Positions 40,722-44,797 of a stretch of DNA of 44,797 nt are shown piece after piece. This DNA comes from CAZUCD01 sp964618855 (lineage in GTDB: Bacteria; Sumerlaeota; Sumerlaeia; SLMS01; JANRJK01). The stretch spans positions 1 to 44,797 of the forward strand of contig CAZUCD010000008.1 in the NCBI GenBank assembly GCA_964618855.1, read 5' to 3'. Position 1 is the first letter of the stretch. Each line of letters starts with the position of its first letter. The notes below the pieces were generated by a model. The model did no database searches. It was not told the origin of the DNA and was given only the letters and a program-made list of their open reading frames with translations. The translations under genes and the position numbers were made by a program.

Positions 40722-42227
40722 ATGGAAGTCCAGAAGTTTCGCCATACGGCAGTCCTTATCGACTTTGAGAATTTCTTCCTCGCGCGGGAGAGCCAGCTCC
40801 TGAGGACCGCGAGCGGGGCATCCTACCACGACATGCCGCTCGCGACGGACCTGCGTTCGCTCGTGCGCTACTGCAAGGAAGTCTCCGGCAACTCGCTGCG
40901 CGTCCTGAGGGCGTACTCCGACTACACGGCGCGGCGGGAGGTCCTGACCGACAGGACGGACCCGGGCCTGGGGCCCCCGCGCTACGACTACTACCTCTCG
41001 CGCACGCCGCGGACTCTGGTGGAACTCGGCATCGAGCCGATCCAGGTGTTCCGCTACTCTAGTTCCAGCCACGCCGGCCGCGGCAGCAAGAACGCAGTGG
41101 ACATCCGCATGGCCATGGACGCGTCCGCGCTCTGCCGGGAGGAACCCCGGTTCGACCTGCTGATCCTGGTCTCGGGGGATGCGGACTTCATCCCCGTGGT
41201 CGTGGACTGCCGCCGCCATGGCACCCGTGTGTTCGGGATTGGCGTGGGCGGTTCGACGAACCGCAACATCGAGGAGTTCTGCGACCGCTACGAGGACTTC
41301 GGCGAGCTCGAGGCCTACATCAACCTCGAGGACGAGGGTCAGAAGCAGCTCGCCCGCACGATCGAGGCGATCCGCAAGGTGCTGACCACGAAGCGGCACC
41401 TCCCCGTCGCGGCGCTGCGGCCGGAGCTCAACAAGGTCATGCCGGTCCCGTTCGATCCCGGCACGTTCGGCTGCCAGACGACGGGCGAGTTCCTCCGCGA
41501 GTACGACGCCCCGCTCCGCGACAATGGGATCATGGTTCGCCGGTCCGCCGAGGGCTGGGTCGTCGAGGTCGAGCCCGAGACTTGGCAGCCCCAGGGGGTG
41601 GCGGGAAACTACCTCGACGGCATCTCGGACCGGGACATGCCCGCCGGGGGGGAGGCCGGCTCCGGGGATTCGGTGCCCATGCAGCGCACGCGCCGGTTCG
41701 ATGGCCCAAACTACCGCCAACTCCTCCAGATGGGGCCGACGCGGTACTACGTCTATCCGCGCAGGACGTGGCTGGAGGCTGCGCGCTACGTGCTGAGGGC
41801 GCTCGACTCGTTTCCCGGTGCACCCACGTACGACGAATTGACCGCAGCAGCCAAGGACCTCGCAGCCGAGGGGGAGATTCCTCCCCTGACCATCAGCGCA
41901 TGCTCCTATGGAATCTGCGCGGCGCGCGGCCTGGTTCCGGTGGACACCTTCCAAACGTACAGGCGGGTGGACAAATCCTACCACTGGGTTCGGTCACGGG
42001 AAATCGAATCGCGCAGCCACGATGAGAGCGCGGAGTTCTGCTTCCGCAAGTTTGCGGCGCACCTGGCCAACGAGCTGCGGCAGCGCTTTGGCCAGCGGCA
42101 GTCGTGGGCGACGCTTCAGGTGGATCCGCAGCGCCTCGCGGCCCTTTGGAGCGAGGGGGACCCATCCGAGGAGGATGTGGCCATCGCAACCGAGGCGGTC
42201 GCGGCGCTCGCAACCCCGAAACTGTAG
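40722..42227 (+). CDS. NYN-domain putative ribonuclease with LOTUS/OST-HTH domain
   Basis: The 501-residue protein begins with a NYN (PIN-like) nuclease domain, residues 5-200: 'AVLIDFENFFLARE' (Asp14), 'KNAVDIRMAMDA' (Asp127) and 'LLILVSGDADFIPVVVDCRR' (Asp153, Asp155) give the acidic metal cluster of this fold. A LOTUS/OST-HTH winged helix follows (about 210-285: 'TIEAIRKVLTTKRHLPVAAL', 'EFLREYDAPLRDNGIMVRRS' ending 'EGWVVEV'), known in other proteins as an RNA or G-quadruplex binding module. The last 190 residues ('RRTWLEAARYVLRALDSFPG', 'ISACSYGICAARGLVPVDTF') look like another helical or winged-helix region not recognised. The normal role of such proteins is RNA cleavage, shown for few members. 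Confidence 0.9.
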   Translation: MEVQKFRHTAVLIDFENFFLARESQLLRTASGASYHDMPLATDLRSLVRYCKEVSGNSLRVLRAYSDYTARREVLTDRTDPGLGPPRYDYYLSRTPRTLVELGIEPIQVFRYSSSSHAGRGSKNAVDIRMAMDASALCREEPRFDLLILVSGDADFIPVVVDCRRHGTRVFGIGVGGSTNRNIEEFCDRYEDFGELEAYINLEDEGQKQLARTIEAIRKVLTTKRHLPVAALRPELNKVMPVPFDPGTFGCQTTGEFLREYDAPLRDNGIMVRRSAEGWVVEVEPETWQPQGVAGNYLDGISDRDMPAGGEAGSGDSVPMQRTRRFDGPNYRQLLQMGPTRYYVYPRRTWLEAARYVLRALDSFPGAPTYDELTAAAKDLAAEGEIPPLTISACSYGICAARGLVPVDTFQTYRRVDKSYHWVRSREIESRSHDESAEFCFRKFAAHLANELRQRFGQRQSWATLQVDPQRLAALWSEGDPSEEDVAIATEAVAALATPKL

Positions 42228-42228
42228 C

Positions 42229-42273
42229 GGAAAAGGAAAAAGGGCAGCCGACGAGGGGGATCGCCGACTGCCC
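42229..42273 (-). terminator. Strong intrinsic terminator, minus strand
   Basis: Read on the minus strand, a 13-bp stem (GGGCAGTCGGCGA with TCGTCGGCTGCCC, two G-U pairs) closes a 6-base loop and is followed by TTTTTCCTTTTCC. This is the clearest rho-independent terminator in the window. It ends right beside the stop of the convergent NYN-LOTUS gene, about 250 bp past the glycosyltransferase stop. On the plus strand the same stem lacks a T-run. Confidence 0.85.
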
Positions 42274-42521
42274 GGGGAGAGGGACACCAAAGATGTGCCC
42301 GACTATGCGGAAGAGGGGTCAGTGCCGCACCAGCCATCGGGCCATCGCATTGATGGATGGCAACCCTCGTACCAAGCGCACCCACCTTCGGTCGGGACAG
42401 CGTAAGCGACGGAATATCAACATTCTCCGGCGAAACGATGCATCGGGAGCCGCTCCCTCCTGATGGGTAAGCTCTGTTCGTGAGTAAGGGATTACCCTGA
42501 GAACGTGGCAGCACATTCACG
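42274..42521 (-). other. Long 3' untranslated region or small RNA candidate
   Basis: The 248 bp between the glycosyltransferase stop and the minus-strand terminator hold no convincing open frame. Several local stems are possible on the minus strand, for example GCCATC-9 bases-GATGGC near 42340-42360 and GGGAGCGGCTCCC near 42446-42458. It could be the 3' untranslated part of the glycosyltransferase message, or a separate small RNA. No known RNA family was recognised. Confidence 0.35.
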
Positions 42522-44797
42522 TCACGACGCGAGGCGGCGGTACACCCGAACGTGGCGCGCAATCATGCTCGATTGTGGGAACGACTTGCGGACCCGGGCC
42601 CTCCCGGCCTTTCCCATCGCGACGCGCAGCTCTCGCGATGCGATCAGGCTGCCGAGAGCCTCCGCGAGAGCAGCGGGATCACCGGGGGGGACGAGGAGAC
42701 CGGTCTCGCCGTGGACGACGGACTCCAGGTTCCCGCCGACCGATGTCGCGATGACCGGCTTGCCGCAGGCCATGGCCTCAAGGAGCACGTTGGAGAATCC
42801 CTCCTCGTGTGATGCGAGGAGCGCGATGTCGCATGCTCGGGTGACGGGCCGCACATCGTTGCGCGGACCCGCGAGCACGACGCACGGGGCGATGCCGAGC
42901 TCCTCCGCCCGGCGGCGCAGGGAATCGAGTTCGCCCCCGTCCCCGCCGACGCAAAGCAGCCGTGCACCCGGATGCGACGCCGACACGATCCTCCAGGCGC
43001 GCAACAGGTCCGCGTGCCCCTTGCAGGGGACGTAGCTGGCGACGCACAGGACCACGACTGTGGCACCTGCGAGTTCGGGGTGTTCGGCGGCCGGATCGCA
43101 CGCGGGCGCGGATTCCCAGGCGTCGGCATCGATGCCCCCGTAGGCGAGGACGAGCTTGCCGCGCACGTCGCGTTCAACCCGCCGGGTCTCGCGCAGCACG
43201 CCCTTCGAGTTGCAGATGATCGCATCCGTCCTGCGGTTCACCCAATTCTCAGCCAAGTGCATCCACCGCGATCCGGCCTTGAAGACGGGGAGTTGCCGGC
43301 GACTCGTCACGAGGGGCGCGCGGAAGGCCCCCACCACGTGAAGGACTCCAGCCCACAGATGGGCCCAGAAGAGCCACGCGTGGACGATCTCCGGCTGGAA
43401 CCTCACCACTTCACGACGGGATCGCAGGATGGCGCCGACGAGGCGCAGCCACGGGAGGATGCTCCAGCGGGGACGGAACACGGGAATGCCCGCGTCGATG
43501 ATCCTGAAGCCCGCGGCCTCGGCCTCAGGCAGGCGCAGTCCCTCGCGCCGCAGGAGCATCAGCGCCGGATCGTATCCGCGCTGTCGAAGCGCGCGCATGA
43601 GGACGAGGAGCTGCCCCTCGGCGCCGCCCTCCCTGAGGGAGCCAATGATGAACAGGATGCGCGTGCGGGTCCCCTGGGGAGGTGGCGCACCGCGCGAGAC
43701 CCTGTCGAAGAGCCGTGCGTAGGCGCCCGCGACGCCCTCTGGCGAGAACGTCGGCCGTGCAGCGCGGCGGCGCGACTCGCGTCCCATTGCGACGCGGCGC
43801 GCACGGTCGCCGGCCAACTCCGCCAGGGCGCCCCCAAAGACATCGGCGTCCCCGGCGGGCACGAGCAGGCCGTTGCGGCCATGCGCGACGAGTTCCGGCA
43901 CGCCTCCCACGCGGGTCGCCACGATGGGCCGCCCGGATGCCATCCCCTCCAGGACGGCGTTCGGGAAACCCTCCGCGTCGCTGGTCAGCGCGACGATGTC
44001 CGATAGGGCGTACACGGGCGCGGGGTCGGGGCGCGCCCCGGTGAAGACAACCCTCTCGGAGATGCCCAACTCGAGGGCGAGCCGTTCCAGCCGCTGGCGT
44101 TCACCGTGGTCCTCCCCGACGACGAGGGCCCGGAGGCCGTGGTGCTGTTTGGCGGCCCGGGCGAAACCACGCAGGAATACGTCGTGGCGCTTTACCGGCT
44201 TCAGGTTCGCCACGATCACGACGATGCAGTCCGCCCCGCGCAGGGAGGGATGTCCCGCGAGCGCTTCATCAGGGGCGGCAGTGCCGAACCGCGCGGCGTC
44301 GATCGCGTTGTGGATCACCCTCAACTTGGATGCGGGGCAGCGCTCCCGTGCGATTGTGTCGCGCGCCACACCGCGCGAGTTCGCGATGACCGCGTCCACG
44401 CGCAGGTCCAGGAGCCTCTCGATTGCGGCGTAGTGCGGGCGCCCGTCGCGGTAGGCGCCCATGGCCCGGCGGCACGTGACGATTCCCGGCACCCCCGCCA
44501 GCATCCCCGCCAGCACCGCATGCGGGTTCGACCAGAAGAGGAAGGAAACGACGACCCGGATCCGGCGGCGTCGGAACTCCAGCGCAAGGCGGACAAGGGA
44601 GGTTGCGAAGTTCCACCAGAATCGTGGAGACCACTTCGGGAGCCACATCCTCGCGTCCGGACAGAACACCTCGAACCCAGCGGCGCGGGCTTCCTCGACC
44701 AGGGTGCCGTTCGCCTCGAGGGGCACGAACACGGTGTTCCATCCCAGGCTCGTCAGCCGCCGAGGATCCCCGTCCGGCAATTGCTCTTCGCCTCGGG
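42522..44797 (-). CDS. Double GT4-type glycosyltransferase, 5' end cut by window
   Basis: The visible 757 or so codons hold two complete-looking GT4/GT-B glycosyltransferase units in tandem. Unit 1 (visible residues about 1-365) has 'VVIVANLKPVKRHDVFLRGF' and the sugar-nucleotide block 'SDAEGFPNAVLEGMASGRPI'. Unit 2 (about 373-752) restarts with 'ILFIIGSLREGGAEGQLLVL', the N-terminal motif of the family, and has 'VLCVASYVPCKGHADLLRAW' and 'SHEEGFSNVLLEAMACGKPV'. The frame stays open to the right edge, and the residues before the apparent TTG start ('GEEQL' upstream of 'PDG') match the N-terminal motif, so the true start lies beyond the window. It probably adds sugars to LPS, exopolysaccharide or glycolipid. 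Confidence 0.9.
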   Translation of the reverse strand, partial: RGEEQLPDGDPRRLTSLGWNTVFVPLEANGTLVEEARAAGFEVFCPDARMWLPKWSPRFWWNFATSLVRLALEFRRRRIRVVVSFLFWSNPHAVLAGMLAGVPGIVTCRRAMGAYRDGRPHYAAIERLLDLRVDAVIANSRGVARDTIARERCPASKLRVIHNAIDAARFGTAAPDEALAGHPSLRGADCIVVIVANLKPVKRHDVFLRGFARAAKQHHGLRALVVGEDHGERQRLERLALELGISERVVFTGARPDPAPVYALSDIVALTSDAEGFPNAVLEGMASGRPIVATRVGGVPELVAHGRNGLLVPAGDADVFGGALAELAGDRARRVAMGRESRRRAARPTFSPEGVAGAYARLFDRVSRGAPPPQGTRTRILFIIGSLREGGAEGQLLVLMRALRQRGYDPALMLLRREGLRLPEAEAAGFRIIDAGIPVFRPRWSILPWLRLVGAILRSRREVVRFQPEIVHAWLFWAHLWAGVLHVVGAFRAPLVTSRRQLPVFKAGSRWMHLAENWVNRRTDAIICNSKGVLRETRRVERDVRGKLVLAYGGIDADAWESAPACDPAAEHPELAGATVVVLCVASYVPCKGHADLLRAWRIVSASHPGARLLCVGGDGGELDSLRRRAEELGIAPCVVLAGPRNDVRPVTRACDIALLASHEEGFSNVLLEAMACGKPVIATSVGGNLESVVHGETGLLVPPGDPAALAEALGSLIASRELRVAMGKAGRARVRKSFPQSSMIARHVRVYRRLAS

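Overview
The window is high-GC DNA from a Gram-negative (diderm) bacterium. It encodes lipid A and heptose synthesis (LpxC, FabZ, LpxI, a GmhB-heptose nucleotidyltransferase fusion), an OmpH/Skp-type periplasmic chaperone and a PpiD/SurA-type folding factor. The mix of a GldA/F/G-like ABC system with a DUF4340 protein, a DUF1800/DUF1501 pair, DUF4912, multi-domain secreted proteins and short dispersed intergenic repeats recalls uncultured PVC-related or Sumerlaeota/Hydrogenedentota-like lineages. That placement is inference; the window has no rRNA or ribosomal protein gene to settle it.

Layout. (1) 271-9947, minus strand: an orphan ABC ATPase, then a tightly packed run ompH - lpxC - fabZ - lpxI - glnD - gmhB/hldE-C - pyk - DinB-like. 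Most neighbours overlap by 4 bp (ATGA/GTGA) or lie within about 25 bp, so this looks like one envelope-biogenesis operon that has taken in the PII uridylyltransferase and pyruvate kinase. (2) 10170-13566: a secreted thioredoxin-like/double CBM48 protein convergent with a cytosolic multi-PAS hybrid histidine kinase. (3) 13819-15894: a large secreted multi-domain protein. (4) 16004-25869, plus strand: nine genes in overlapping or near-overlapping order: purine nucleoside phosphorylase, a 101-residue unknown, GldA-like ATPase, permease, GldG-like protein, DUF4340 protein, aroA, folD and an FtsX/MacB-like permease. thiO follows. (5) 27396-31134: DUF1800, Tat-exported DUF1501 and a DNRLRE-like secreted protein. 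(6) 31141-35469, minus strand: fumarylacetoacetase with a conserved unknown partner, an orphan DppB-like permease and a CaCA-type cation antiporter. (7) 35600-36014: the RNase P RNA gene (rnpB), clearly readable and flanked on both sides by degenerate 7-bp repeat arrays with hairpins. (8) 36141-42227: a 66-residue helical protein, a PpiD-like foldase, a protein with a histone H1-like lysine-rich tail fused to DUF4912, and a NYN-LOTUS putative ribonuclease. (9) 42522 to the right edge, minus strand: a fused double GT4 glycosyltransferase, cut by the window end and followed at a distance by a strong intrinsic terminator.

The best candidates for something undescribed are the H1-tail/DUF4912 plus NYN-LOTUS gene pair, the secreted one-cysteine thioredoxin/CBM48 fusion, the fumarylacetoacetase partner of unknown function, the small gene coupled to the GldAFG-like operon, and the 7-bp repeat family around rnpB. 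All functional statements rest on reading motifs by eye; no database search was run.
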